Shown in pieces: positions 15,432-23,666 of a stretch of DNA of 64,000 bases. This stretch comes from Flavobacteriales bacterium. GTDB taxonomy: Bacteria; Bacteroidota; Bacteroidia; Flavobacteriales; JABDKJ01. The stretch lies in contig JABDKJ010000078.1 of assembly GCA_013002285.1 (NCBI GenBank), forward strand, positions 124,001-188,000, read 5' to 3'. Each line of letters begins with the position of its first letter. Position 1 is the first letter of the stretch. Under the pieces are notes generated by a model that made no database searches, was not told where the DNA came from, and was given only the letters and a program-made list of their open reading frames with translations. The translations under genes were made by a program, and so were the position numbers.

Positions 15432-15851
15432 ATGACGATTGGAGAAAGACAAGAAGAGATCATAGAGGAGTTTTCAATGTTCCAAGACTGGATGTCGAAG
15501 TATGAATACATCATAGACCTGGGAAAAGAACTTCCATTAATAGATGATGAGAAGAAAACCGAAGAGAACATCATCAAAGGCTGTCAATCCAGGGTTTGGT
15601 TAGATGCGAATATGAAAAGAGACAAAATTGTCTTCACTGCAGACAGCGATGCCATTATTACGAAAGGATTGATCGCTTTGATGGTAAGGGTATTGTCAAA
15701 AAGCAAGCCTGCGGACGTTGTAAATGCAGACCTTTATTTTGTGGATAAGATAGGATTGAAAGAGCATCTTTCGCCAACAAGAAGCAATGGACTTTTGGCG
15801 ATGATCAAACAAATGAAAATGTACAGTTTGGCTTTTCAGGCAAAATCATAA
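15432..15851 (+). CDS. sufE: SufE-family cysteine desulfurase activator
   Basis: SufE accepts persulfide sulfur from SufS and passes it to the SufBCD scaffold. The 139-residue protein has the family's length and its catalytic cysteine, C51 in NIIKGCQSRVW, followed by the typical D-SDAIITKGLIALMVRVLS-like helix and LSPTRSNGL near the end. It heads a three-gene run (12 bp gap, then a one-base stop/start overlap) with a SufT-like protein and a DUF2480 protein. This is the usual end of the suf region in this phylum, although sufBCDS are not in the window. Confidence 0.95.
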   Translation: MTIGERQEEIIEEFSMFQDWMSKYEYIIDLGKELPLIDDEKKTEENIIKGCQSRVWLDANMKRDKIVFTADSDAIITKGLIALMVRVLSKSKPADVVNADLYFVDKIGLKEHLSPTRSNGLLAMIKQMKMYSLAFQAKS

Positions 15852-15863
15852 TTATGATCTCAA

Positions 15864-16178
15864 TTGAGCAGTAAGAAAGACATAGAGAACAAAGCGATAG
15901 ATGTTCTAAAAACCATCTTCGATCCAGAGATCCCCGTCAATATTTACGACCTCGGGCTCATATATGAGGTCAAAGCCAATGATGAGAACAAAGTGGATGT
16001 TGAAATGACATTGACTTCTCCGAATTGTCCGGTGGCCGAAAGCCTGCCTTTAGAAGTAGAGAATAAGATCAGGTTTTTGGACGAAGTAGAAGACTGTAAA
16101 GTGAACATTGTGTTTGATCCACCTTGGGATCAGGAAATGATGAGCGAAGAAGCCAAATACGAATTAGGACTTTTGTAA
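15864..16178 (+). CDS. MIP18/DUF59 family Fe-S assembly protein (SufT-like)
   Basis: This 104-residue protein consists of one MIP18 (DUF59) domain, related to SufT and PaaD and to the eukaryotic cytosolic Fe-S targeting factor. Conserved blocks are IFDPEIPVNIYDLGLIYEV, VEMTLTSPNCPVAESLP (the conserved Cys) and VNIVFDPPWDQEMMSEEAK. The first codon appears to be TTG at 15864: the only nearby ATG (15854) is in another frame and ends within six codons, while the next in-frame ATG is deep inside the domain. It sits between sufE (12 bp before) and a DUF2480 gene (stop and start share one base). Confidence 0.9.
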   Translation: MSSKKDIENKAIDVLKTIFDPEIPVNIYDLGLIYEVKANDENKVDVEMTLTSPNCPVAESLPLEVENKIRFLDEVEDCKVNIVFDPPWDQEMMSEEAKYELGLL

Positions 16179-16687
16179 TGGATGAGATCGTAAACAAAGT
16201 CGCGCAAAGTGGTCTGATCAATTTAGACATTAAGGATCTTAGGCCGAAAGGAGAAAGAGTTCTTATAGACCTCAAAGATGTTTTATGGCAGGGTATGGCA
16301 CTTAAGGAAAAAGATTTTCGAGCATACATCAAAGAAACAGACTGGTCTGTATATCAAGATAAATTCGTTGCCATTCAATGTAGCGTGGATGCTATTATCC
16401 CAAGTTGGGCCTATATGCTTTTAGGAACGGCCTTAGAAGGAATTGCGAAGACTAGTGTAATAGGTGACCTAAATAGATTAGAAGAAACGCTTTTTAAGGA
16501 CTTTATCTCCTCATGGGATGTGTCCAAGTATAAAAACGAACGATTGATAATAAAAGGTTGTAGCGATGTTTTCATTCCACGAAGTGCCTATTTTCAGATC
16601 TCCGAAAAGCTGAAGCCAACGGTAAAGTCATTGATGTTTGGAGAGCCCTGCTCAACGGTCCCTGTTTATAAGGCTCCGAAGCAATAG
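16178..16687 (+). CDS. DUF2480 family protein
   Basis: This 169-residue protein belongs to DUF2480, a Bacteroidota-specific family found beside suf genes (GERVLIDLKDVLWQGMALKE, FRAYIKETDWSVYQDKFVA, IIPSWAYMLLGTALEG, a CS-D-FIPRSAYFQI block). The biochemical function is unknown; the genomic position suggests Fe-S cluster metabolism. The start ATG overlaps the preceding stop (TAATG), which is why I prefer it over an upstream in-frame codon, and implies translational coupling. No signal peptide or membrane segment is visible. Its stop lies 1 bp from the convergent anti-sigma gene. Confidence 0.92.
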   Translation: MDEIVNKVAQSGLINLDIKDLRPKGERVLIDLKDVLWQGMALKEKDFRAYIKETDWSVYQDKFVAIQCSVDAIIPSWAYMLLGTALEGIAKTSVIGDLNRLEETLFKDFISSWDVSKYKNERLIIKGCSDVFIPRSAYFQISEKLKPTVKSLMFGEPCSTVPVYKAPKQ

Positions 16688-16688
16688 G

Positions 16689-17771
16689 TTATTTAAAGGT
16701 TAACCCTGTAGCTCTCTCAGCATAGAATCCACCTAAGTCAACTATTTCCTTTTTCAATTCTTCAAATTTTTCTCTTTCTCCAATGGCTTTGTAGCATAAG
16801 AGTTTGTGCCAATCAGCCTCTTCATGAAATGTATTGGTCTTGTTCTCTGCAACTGCATCTAAATGAATAATGGCTTCTTCATATCGCTTCAAATAAAAAT
16901 TGCAAAGGCCACTATAGAATTGGGCATTTGCATCGTCAGGATAGTGCTCAAAGATGACATCAAAATTTATGAGTGCAAGCTTATTCCTGCCTTTAGAAAC
17001 ATGTTTCAAACAGCCCTCTAAATACTCCATGTAGGGCACCCAATTCTCTTTGTCAAAGTTAATACTTACCCCATTATCAGTATCTTGATTTTCCATATAA
17101 GCTGGTGTGCCATGCTCTAGTGTTTTGTTGACCTTTATAGCTTTTCGTCCTACTTCACTGTAGTCAACGACCTTCATATGGTAGAAATAATCCAGCTCCA
17201 TATTTGAACCTCTAACACGTCTTAGCTTAGTGTCAATTCGACTCGTGTAAGAAGGGTCGATCAATTGCTCATTGCCAATTGTCTTGATAGGAGTGAGATC
17301 CTCATTCAATTCAAACTTATTCTCTGGAACACTCTCTTCTTCTATTATCAGGACTTTTCCATCAGTGCTCACTTCTATTTGTTTTTCTTCAGCATCAATT
17401 TCTTCAATTCCAGGTAATGCGGTGCTTTCACGACCAGAAGGACCCTCGGGAGTTTTTTCTTCCAAAGTCACGGCAGAATTTGACTGCTCTGTAATGCGTT
17501 CTTCTTTTTCGCTCAACAAGAAAAATGCACCTGCGAAAGCCACTACAATAGCGGTACCTATAATGCCTTTCAAAACCCACGAACTGCCGCCACTGGAAAA
17601 CTTCTGGTCAAAAGAATTCCGAGTATGTTCAACCAAAGAAGAATTTCCAGCGAATTCAAATCCTTCGATCGCATCTGCCAAGAACGGATCGTCAAGGGCT
17701 TCTTTCTCCAAAGCATTACGCTCTGACCCACTCAATTCACTACTGATATATTTTTCAATTCTTGTTTTCAT
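16689..17771 (-). CDS. Membrane anti-sigma-like protein with periplasmic TPR domain
   Basis: The 360-residue product has a short cytoplasmic N-terminus (~1-64) with the look of an anti-sigma domain (IEKYISSELSGSERNALEKE, DDPFLADAIEGFE). One transmembrane helix (~65-86, WVLKGIIGTAIVVAFAGAFF) leads to an acidic, low-complexity linker (~88-160) and a C-terminal TPR-like region (~245-345: NFDVIFEHYPDDANAQFYSG, LKRYEEAIIHLDAVAENK). It starts 11 bp after the ECF sigma gene, the usual order for a sigma and its regulator. It resembles the shorter protein at 37910, so the genome has at least two such pairs. I infer that it holds the sigma factor at the membrane. Confidence 0.75.
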   Translation of the reverse strand: MKTRIEKYISSELSGSERNALEKEALDDPFLADAIEGFEFAGNSSLVEHTRNSFDQKFSSGGSSWVLKGIIGTAIVVAFAGAFFLLSEKEERITEQSNSAVTLEEKTPEGPSGRESTALPGIEEIDAEEKQIEVSTDGKVLIIEEESVPENKFELNEDLTPIKTIGNEQLIDPSYTSRIDTKLRRVRGSNMELDYFYHMKVVDYSEVGRKAIKVNKTLEHGTPAYMENQDTDNGVSINFDKENWVPYMEYLEGCLKHVSKGRNKLALINFDVIFEHYPDDANAQFYSGLCNFYLKRYEEAIIHLDAVAENKTNTFHEEADWHKLLCYKAIGEREKFEELKKEIVDLGGFYAERATGLTFK

Positions 17772-17782
17772 TGTCTTTTCTG

Positions 17783-18361
17783 CTAACCCCGGTCTTTAAA
17801 AATGTCTTTCTCAGACAACAGGATCCTTAAATTTCGTTTTCCATTTTGAATATGACTTTTCACTTTTTTGAGCTCCATATTAAGATGCTCTGCGATCTCC
17901 TGATAGCATTTATTTTTCAAGTAGAAAAGACTAATGCAATCCCTTTGTTCTGGGTTAAGATCTTCCAAAACAGCAGACAATTGCTGCAGTTGCTCTTCTT
18001 TTACAAAGTCATATCCATTTTGTTCAACTATTGTGTTTTCGTGCTTTTCCAGATCATGGATGAGGTTTTTCTTGTCTTTTCTCAATTGCATCAAGCAGTG
18101 ATTTTTGGTCACTACATATAACCATGACTTGAAATGATGCACATCTGCGTTTTTCAATTTTTTAGTACATGTTTCATAAATATCCATAGAGGCATCTTTT
18201 GCTTTTGCCTGATTCTTTAGATATTTCATGCACGTACCAACCACAAGAGGAATGAATCGATGGTAGAGAGCGCCTAAATAATTGACGTCTTTTGTTCGAT
18301 AGTATTCCTCGAGTAATTGCTCGTTCGTGAGTTTTTGTATGTTCTTTTTTCCAAATAACAA
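17783..18361 (-). CDS. ECF-type RNA polymerase sigma factor
   Basis: This 192-residue sigma-70 family protein has region 2 (~20-95: YLGALYHRFIPLVVGTCMKYL, DASMDIYETCTKKL, FKSWLYVVTKNHCLMQLRK) and region 4 (~130-185: LEDLNPEQRDCISLFYLKNK, YQEIAEHLNMELKKVKSHI). There is no region 1 or 3, so it belongs to the extracytoplasmic-function class. It lies between an upstream TonB-plug protein gene (33 bp gap) and a downstream membrane anti-sigma/TPR gene (11 bp gap) on the same strand, a probable three-gene operon. The regulon is unknown. Confidence 0.93.
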   Translation of the reverse strand: MLFGKKNIQKLTNEQLLEEYYRTKDVNYLGALYHRFIPLVVGTCMKYLKNQAKAKDASMDIYETCTKKLKNADVHHFKSWLYVVTKNHCLMQLRKDKKNLIHDLEKHENTIVEQNGYDFVKEEQLQQLSAVLEDLNPEQRDCISLFYLKNKCYQEIAEHLNMELKKVKSHIQNGKRNLRILLSEKDIFKDRG

Positions 18362-18394
18362 ATGCGCAGCGGTATTTGGGTTTATTTTTTCAAT

Positions 18395-19123
18395 TTACAT
18401 ATTATGGGCTTTCCAATTTCTATAAAGTTCATTATAGGTCATGGTTTCAATGATAATGACACCTCCAGTGACATCACCGTATTTTGCAGGTACACCACCA
18501 GCATATACAGAAACACTGCTAATGGCCCTACTCGGGATGTTTACCCTTTGGTCTGCAGTGACTTTTATTCCATCTATGTAGTAGTTAAATGCCATCGCCC
18601 GAGAGCCTCTAAAATAGAGTTCGTTGCCATCAGGACTAGATGTTATTCCTGGTGCCAAAGACTGAGCCATACTCTTGATGTTCAGTTTGTCTGCTCGTTG
18701 CTTTATTTGAGATTGAAGCATTACGGTCTTCTTTGGGTCGTCCATGTCAATTAATGGGTCTCTGCTCTCTCCAGTTATGATGATAGGTCCGAGTTCATTT
18801 GTGACAGGTGTTAATTCGGCCTTATCTTCAAATTTTATTTTGTCAGGAAGTACGCGTACACCAGACCTTTGGACCGTATTATACCCTAAGAATGCAATAT
18901 TCAGGGTATATACTCCGGGAGGTAAGGGTTTCAATGTGAATTTACCATCAAGATCTGTAGTGGTTCCCATAATATCTCCACCTACATCAACCCAAACATT
19001 AGCAAAGGGCAAGGGTTCTTGGTTTGTTTGATCTACAACAGTACCTTTTATAGAACCGTTGTTTTGAGCCATTAATAGGCAAGTCGTCATTATTGCCAAA
19101 AGGGAAAGGAAATTCTTTTTCAT
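18395..19123 (-). CDS. Carboxypeptidase-regulatory-like plus TonB plug domain protein, no beta-barrel
   Basis: The 242-residue product has a signal peptide (~1-19, ends LLMAQ), a CarboxypepD_reg_like beta-sandwich (~22-105: GSIKGTVVDQTNQEPLPFAN, GTTTDLDGKFTLKPLPPGVY) and a TonB-receptor plug domain (~125-228: LNIKSMAQSLAPGITSSPDG, ELYFRGSRAMAFNYYIDGIK, ISSVSVYAGGVPAKYGDVTG). It then ends shortly after VTGGVIIIETM. A normal SusC-like receptor continues for 600 or more residues with a barrel; here the stop is clean, with no remnant downstream. It leads the sigma/anti-sigma operon, so it may be an outer-membrane or periplasmic sensing partner rather than a transporter. A truncated receptor is the alternative. 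Confidence 0.85.
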   Translation of the reverse strand: MKKNFLSLLAIMTTCLLMAQNNGSIKGTVVDQTNQEPLPFANVWVDVGGDIMGTTTDLDGKFTLKPLPPGVYTLNIAFLGYNTVQRSGVRVLPDKIKFEDKAELTPVTNELGPIIITGESRDPLIDMDDPKKTVMLQSQIKQRADKLNIKSMAQSLAPGITSSPDGNELYFRGSRAMAFNYYIDGIKVTADQRVNIPSRAISSVSVYAGGVPAKYGDVTGGVIIIETMTYNELYRNWKAHNM

Positions 19124-19148
19124 GATCTATCTTTTAAATGTTCTTCCT

Positions 19149-19174
19149 TTAGATGCAAGAAAGCGACAGATCCC
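19149..19174 (-). promoter_or_regulatory. Candidate ECF promoter of the plug/sigma/anti-sigma operon
   Basis: On the minus strand GGGATC is followed 15 bp later by TCTAA, 26 bp before the plug gene's ATG. TCTAA resembles the -10 of some ECF sigma promoters. The match is suggestive only. Confidence 0.2.
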
Positions 19175-19194
19175 ATAAAAAAAGACCAAAAAAA

Positions 19195-19797
19195 TTAAAG
19201 CGACTCTGCCACCACCTCCTTTACAGCAGGTATTTTGGTTTTGAGGAGGTTTTCTATACCGTTTTTCAGTGTCACAGTGGAAGATGGGCAGCCGCTACAT
19301 GCACCTCTTAGTGAAACAGTGACTACACCTTGGTCGAATGACTTAAAGTCTATTGCTCCACCATCACTTTCGACAGCTGGTTTCACGAACTCGTCCAATA
19401 GATGTTTAATTTCTGCATCATATTCTGAAGGGTCAGAAACTTGCATTGCAGAAGAATGAGAGGTATCAGAGGCAACAGGTTCTGGCATTTTTTCAATGAC
19501 CACTTTGTTTTCCATCAAATAGCGCTGAATAAATTCTCTCAATTCAGTGCTCACCATATCCCATTCGATATTTTCAGTTTTGGTGATCGTAATAAAGTTG
19601 TTCATCACAAAAACGGCTTGTACAAAAGGAAAGGAAAATAACTTTTCGGCAAGCATTGAAGATCCTTTTGCCTCACCAATATTCAAATACTCTACAATGG
19701 CACCATCGTCAACCAAAAGTCTATCGGCCACAAATTTCATGGTCTTAGGGTTAGGTGTCATCTCCGTATATACATATGTTGGGTATATCTCGCTCAT
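19195..19797 (-). CDS. NifU-like Fe-S carrier (Nfu_N plus NifU C-terminal domain)
   Basis: This is a 200-residue Fe-S cluster carrier. Residues ~8-95 are an Nfu_N domain (YTEMTPNPKTMKFVADRLL, LAEKLFSFPFVQAVFVMNNF) and residues ~125-198 a NifU C-terminal domain with the cluster-binding pair C167 and C170 (RGACSGCPSSTVTLK) and ESDGGAIDF. Nfu proteins receive [4Fe-4S] clusters from the SUF scaffold and deliver them to client enzymes. It is divergent from lnt. The large Fe-S enzyme in this window (formate dehydrogenase) is a plausible client, but that is inference. Confidence 0.94.
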   Translation of the reverse strand: MSEIYPTYVYTEMTPNPKTMKFVADRLLVDDGAIVEYLNIGEAKGSSMLAEKLFSFPFVQAVFVMNNFITITKTENIEWDMVSTELREFIQRYLMENKVVIEKMPEPVASDTSHSSAMQVSDPSEYDAEIKHLLDEFVKPAVESDGGAIDFKSFDQGVVTVSLRGACSGCPSSTVTLKNGIENLLKTKIPAVKEVVAESL

Positions 19798-19890
19798 AAG
19801 TCACAAAGGTAAGGTCTCTGGCTAGTTCTTTCATTACCTTACCAATAAATTTTTCTATTTTTCTCGCTAAGGTCATACCTTGTGCATCCA

Positions 19891-21501
19891 ATGCTAAAAA
19901 ACTTTAAGCACCCTCTATACAAAGCTATTGCCACTGGTTTTCTGTTAACGCTTTCCTGGCCTGCAACAGGAAGTATCACACCATTTATTTTTATTGCATT
20001 TGTACCATTGCTTTTGCTTGAAGAGCGATTTTTTAGCACGAATAGAAGTGGCTTTATCCGCTATGCGTTTTTAGCTTTTTTGATCTGGAATGTCGGCTCT
20101 ACTTATTTTATTTTTTGTGTAGAAGAGCCTTTTGCCACAAAATTCACGGCTTCTGCAATTACATACTTCCTCAATTCGCTTTTTATGGCCTTGGCCTTTT
20201 GGCTTTTCCATCAAACCAAGAAAAAAATAGGGGTCAAACAAGGATACATCGGCCTTATCATGTATTGGATGAGCTTTGAGTATTTGCATTATCACTGGGA
20301 TATCAATTGGCCATGGTTGAATCTCGGAAATGTCTTTTCCGAGCGAATAACCTGGATCCAATGGTATGAATATACAGGTGTACAAGGCGGAACACTCTGG
20401 GTGCTGATCATTAATTTATTAGTATTCCAATTGATCCGTCAGTGGAATATTAATAGAAGAGCCCTCCTATCTCTAAGCGCATGCGCGTTAGTGTTTCCTA
20501 TTCTGGTCTCTCTTTTTCTATTTCATTCAGAAGAAGCAAATGAAGGCGCTGTCAACATTGTATTAGTACAGCCCAACATAGATCCATATGACGAAAAATT
20601 TGACACTGACCCTAAAGAACAATTAGAAAGGATGCTGCTTTTAGCAGAAGAAAAGATCACTGAAGAAACTGACTTTGTGATCTTTCCGGAAACAGCCTTA
20701 CAGGAAAGAGGATTATGGGAACACCAGTTCCAACATTCATACAGTCACGGAAGATTAAATGAATTTTTGGAAAAGCACCAGGAAATTGAGTTGATCATTG
20801 GGGCCTCCATCATTAAATACTATGGGAAAGAAAAAGCTACATATACTGCACGTTTTCACAAGGCAGATGAATTCTATTACGATGCATTTAATACGGCCAT
20901 ACACTTTAGCGACCCAAATGAGTTTGAAATGTATCACAAAAGCAAACTTGTGCCAGGGACTGAAAAAATGCCATTTGCCAAATACTTGGGATTTTTGGAA
21001 GAATTGGCTTGGGACCTTGGCGGTACGAGTGGTTCCTTAGGTAAACAAAAAGAAAGAGAAGTTTTTGTTGATGATAGCGTAAAGATCGCTCCTCTGATCT
21101 GTTACGAGTCGGTATTTGGGGAATATGTCACGGATTATATCAAACAAGGTGGGAATATGCTTTGCATCATCACAAATGATGGATGGTGGCAGGATTCACC
21201 GGGCTTCAAACAGCATTTGCAATATGCAAGTTTAAGAGCAATAGAGAATAGAAAAGCCATAGCGCGTTCTGCAAATACTGGCGTTTCTGCTTTTATAGAT
21301 GAAAAAGGACGGATCTATTCCAAAACTGAATTTTGGGAACCTGCTGTAGTATCAGGCTCATTGCCAATAAATAACGAACTTACCTTATACGCGGAATATG
21401 GGGACTTCATTACACGCCCTATGTTGATGGTAGCAGCACTTCTGATCGCATGGACCTTTTTTAAACCAAATAAAAGGACGATCAAAGAAAATAGGTCCTG
21501 A
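19891..21501 (+). CDS. lnt: Apolipoprotein N-acyltransferase
   Basis: Lnt adds the third acyl chain to lipoproteins at the outer face of the inner membrane. I use the ATG at 19891 (a GTG three codons earlier is possible), giving 536 residues. About seven to eight hydrophobic helices fill residues 10-210. The nitrilase-like domain (~218-500) has the catalytic triad E267 (FPETALQERG), K352 (MYHKSKLVPGTEKMPF) and C404 (APLICYESVFGEYV). A final helix anchors the C-terminus. It is probably transcribed alone or with lpd 49 bp downstream. Confidence 0.95.
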   Translation: MLKNFKHPLYKAIATGFLLTLSWPATGSITPFIFIAFVPLLLLEERFFSTNRSGFIRYAFLAFLIWNVGSTYFIFCVEEPFATKFTASAITYFLNSLFMALAFWLFHQTKKKIGVKQGYIGLIMYWMSFEYLHYHWDINWPWLNLGNVFSERITWIQWYEYTGVQGGTLWVLIINLLVFQLIRQWNINRRALLSLSACALVFPILVSLFLFHSEEANEGAVNIVLVQPNIDPYDEKFDTDPKEQLERMLLLAEEKITEETDFVIFPETALQERGLWEHQFQHSYSHGRLNEFLEKHQEIELIIGASIIKYYGKEKATYTARFHKADEFYYDAFNTAIHFSDPNEFEMYHKSKLVPGTEKMPFAKYLGFLEELAWDLGGTSGSLGKQKEREVFVDDSVKIAPLICYESVFGEYVTDYIKQGGNMLCIITNDGWWQDSPGFKQHLQYASLRAIENRKAIARSANTGVSAFIDEKGRIYSKTEFWEPAVVSGSLPINNELTLYAEYGDFITRPMLMVAALLIAWTFFKPNKRTIKENRS

Positions 21502-21550
21502 GTGGTTTTAGATTTGGGATCTTTTTACTTTTAAGCCCTAAAAAATTGAA

Positions 21551-22951
21551 ATGAGCAAATACGATGTTGCTATAATCGGGTCTGGACCCGGAGGATATGT
21601 TGCCGCAATAAGATGTGCCCAACTCGGAATGAAGACAGCGATAATTGAAAGGTATAACACCTTAGGTGGAACATGTTTGAATGTGGGCTGTATCCCCTCG
21701 AAAGCACTTCTCGATTCTTCAGAGCATTATCACAATGCAAAAGAAAGGTTTAAAGAACATGGCATCGGTATGACAGGTTTAAAAGTTGATCTTAAGCAAA
21801 TGATCAAGCGAAAGCAAGGCGTTGTTGACCAGACAACTGCTGGGATAGATTATTTGATGAAAAAGAACAAGATCGATGTTTTTCATGGGCATGGCACATT
21901 TAAAGATGCTCACAATATTACCGTTAAGGAGGGTAAGAAAAGCCAGAATGTTGAGGCAGACAAAGTGATAATTGCAACAGGTTCGAAACCATCTTCATTG
22001 CCATTCATTAAGATCGATAAGAAAAGAGTAATAACCTCAACGGAAGCACTTGAATTTAAAGAGATACCTAAACACATGATCATTATTGGTGGCGGTGTAA
22101 TAGGTTTGGAACTTGGGTCGGTCTATGCTCGAATAGGGTCTGAAGTAACTGTTGTAGAGTATATGGACTCGATAATTCCCGGAATGGATAGTGCCATGGG
22201 TAAAGAGTTAAAAAGGTCATTAGGTAAACTGGGGATGAAGTTCCACTTAGGGCATGGCGTTACGGAAGTCAAGGCAACGGCAAAACAGGTGACAGTAAAA
22301 GCGAAAAGTAAGAAGGATAAAGAGATAGAGTTGAAAGGGGATTATTGTCTTGTTGCGGTAGGCAGAAAACCATACACAGATGATCTTGGGCTCGAGAATG
22401 TCGGCATTGTAACAGATGACAAAGGAAGAATCCCGATAAATGAACATTTGGAAACAAAAGTCAGTGGGATCTTTGCGATAGGTGATGTTATCCAAGGGGC
22501 AATGCTTGCCCATAAAGCAGAAGAAGAAGGTATTCTTGTTGCTGAGTACATGGCTGGACAAAAGCCGCATATAGATTACAATTTGATCCCCGGGGTCGTT
22601 TATACTTGGCCAGAAGTTGCAGCCGTTGGGCAAACGGAAGAGCAGCTCAAGGAGAAAGGAGTAGAATATAAAGTTGGCTCATTTCCTTTCAAAGCCAGTG
22701 GTCGGGCAAGGGCAAGTATGGATACAGACGGACTGATAAAAGTTTTAGCGGATAAAGCTACAGATGAGATCCTTGGTGTTCATATGATCGGACCCAGAAC
22801 TGCTGATATGATCGCAGAGGCGGTAGTTGCAATGGAATTTAAAGCAAGTGCAGAAGATATCGCTAGAATGAGCCATGCTCACCCGACCTATTCCGAATCT
22901 TTCAGGGAGGCAGCTCTTGCGGCAACAGACAACCGAGCTTTGCATATCTAA
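21551..22951 (+). CDS. lpdA: Dihydrolipoyl dehydrogenase
   Basis: This is the flavin-disulfide E3 component of 2-oxoacid dehydrogenase complexes and the glycine cleavage system. The 466 residues include the FAD GxGxxG (IIGSGPGGYVAAI), the redox-active disulfide C42/C47 (GGTCLNVGCIPSKALL), the NAD-binding GGGVIGLELGSVYARIGSEV and the catalytic H444/E449 pair (HAHPTYSE). The E1 and E2 genes are not in the window. The ung start codon directly abuts its stop. Confidence 0.97.
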   Translation: MSKYDVAIIGSGPGGYVAAIRCAQLGMKTAIIERYNTLGGTCLNVGCIPSKALLDSSEHYHNAKERFKEHGIGMTGLKVDLKQMIKRKQGVVDQTTAGIDYLMKKNKIDVFHGHGTFKDAHNITVKEGKKSQNVEADKVIIATGSKPSSLPFIKIDKKRVITSTEALEFKEIPKHMIIIGGGVIGLELGSVYARIGSEVTVVEYMDSIIPGMDSAMGKELKRSLGKLGMKFHLGHGVTEVKATAKQVTVKAKSKKDKEIELKGDYCLVAVGRKPYTDDLGLENVGIVTDDKGRIPINEHLETKVSGIFAIGDVIQGAMLAHKAEEEGILVAEYMAGQKPHIDYNLIPGVVYTWPEVAAVGQTEEQLKEKGVEYKVGSFPFKASGRARASMDTDGLIKVLADKATDEILGVHMIGPRTADMIAEAVVAMEFKASAEDIARMSHAHPTYSESFREAALAATDNRALHI

Positions 22952-23617
22952 ATGGATGTCAAGATCCAGAGCAGCTGGAAGAAGCTTTTAGCGGATGAAT
23001 TTGAAAAATCATATTTCAGAGAGCTCGCAGACTTTGTAAAAAGGGAATACACGGAGTACACGGTATATCCACCGGGAAATGAAATATTCAATGCTTTTGC
23101 ACATTGTTCATTCAAAGACCTTAGAGTTGTAATTATTGGTCAAGACCCATATCATGGGCCTGGACAGGCTAATGGCTTATGCTTTTCTGTCAAGGATGGC
23201 ATCACTTTCCCCCCTTCACTTAGGAATATTTTCAAAGAGATCAAGTCCGACCTTGGTAAAGATATCCCTGCTTCAGGGGACCTTTCCAAATGGGCCGACC
23301 AAGGAGTTCTATTATTAAACGCAACATTGACCGTAAGGGCAAGAACGGCTGGGTCCCATCAAAAGAAGGGATGGGAGCAATTCACTGATGCCGTTATTAG
23401 TTGTATTAATGATCAAAAGGAGAATGTCGTATTCCTACTTTGGGGCGCCTATGCCCAGAAAAAAGGAGCAATAATAGATCGGCAAAAACATTTAGTTCTT
23501 TCTTCTGCTCATCCATCACCTTTTTCAGCAGACAGAGGATTTTTCGGTAACAAGCACTTTAGTCAGACTAATTCTTACCTTACTTCAAAAGGAATGGACC
23601 CTGTAAATTGGGCATAA
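22952..23617 (+). CDS. ung: Uracil-DNA glycosylase (family 1)
   Basis: Ung removes uracil from DNA to start base-excision repair. The 221-residue protein has all family-1 motifs: the water-activating D65 in GQDPYHGPGQANGLCFSV, the LLLNATLTV block, and the HPSPFSADRGFFG loop with catalytic H187. The ATG follows the lpd stop without a spacer, so the two are probably translated from one mRNA. A strong hairpin terminator begins 4 bp after the stop. Confidence 0.97.
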   Translation: MDVKIQSSWKKLLADEFEKSYFRELADFVKREYTEYTVYPPGNEIFNAFAHCSFKDLRVVIIGQDPYHGPGQANGLCFSVKDGITFPPSLRNIFKEIKSDLGKDIPASGDLSKWADQGVLLLNATLTVRARTAGSHQKKGWEQFTDAVISCINDQKENVVFLLWGAYAQKKGAIIDRQKHLVLSSAHPSPFSADRGFFGNKHFSQTNSYLTSKGMDPVNWA

Positions 23618-23621
23618 AAAA

Positions 23622-23646
23622 AAGCCTTCCAAAATGGAAGGCTTTT
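23622..23646. terminator. Bidirectional intrinsic terminator
   Basis: A perfect 9-bp stem (AAGCCTTCC at 23622-23630, GGAAGGCTT at 23636-23644) with loop AAAAT has an A-tract on the left and a T-tract on the right. It serves ung from the left and the convergent T9SS protein gene from the right. Confidence 0.85.
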
Positions 23647-23666
23647 TCAATTCTAAATTTAATTTC

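Noticed and set aside
18395..19123. Complete SusC-like TonB receptor broken by a frameshift
   Set aside because: There are only 33 bp before the next gene and no barrel-like sequence in any frame, so this is not a point mutation in an otherwise intact gene.
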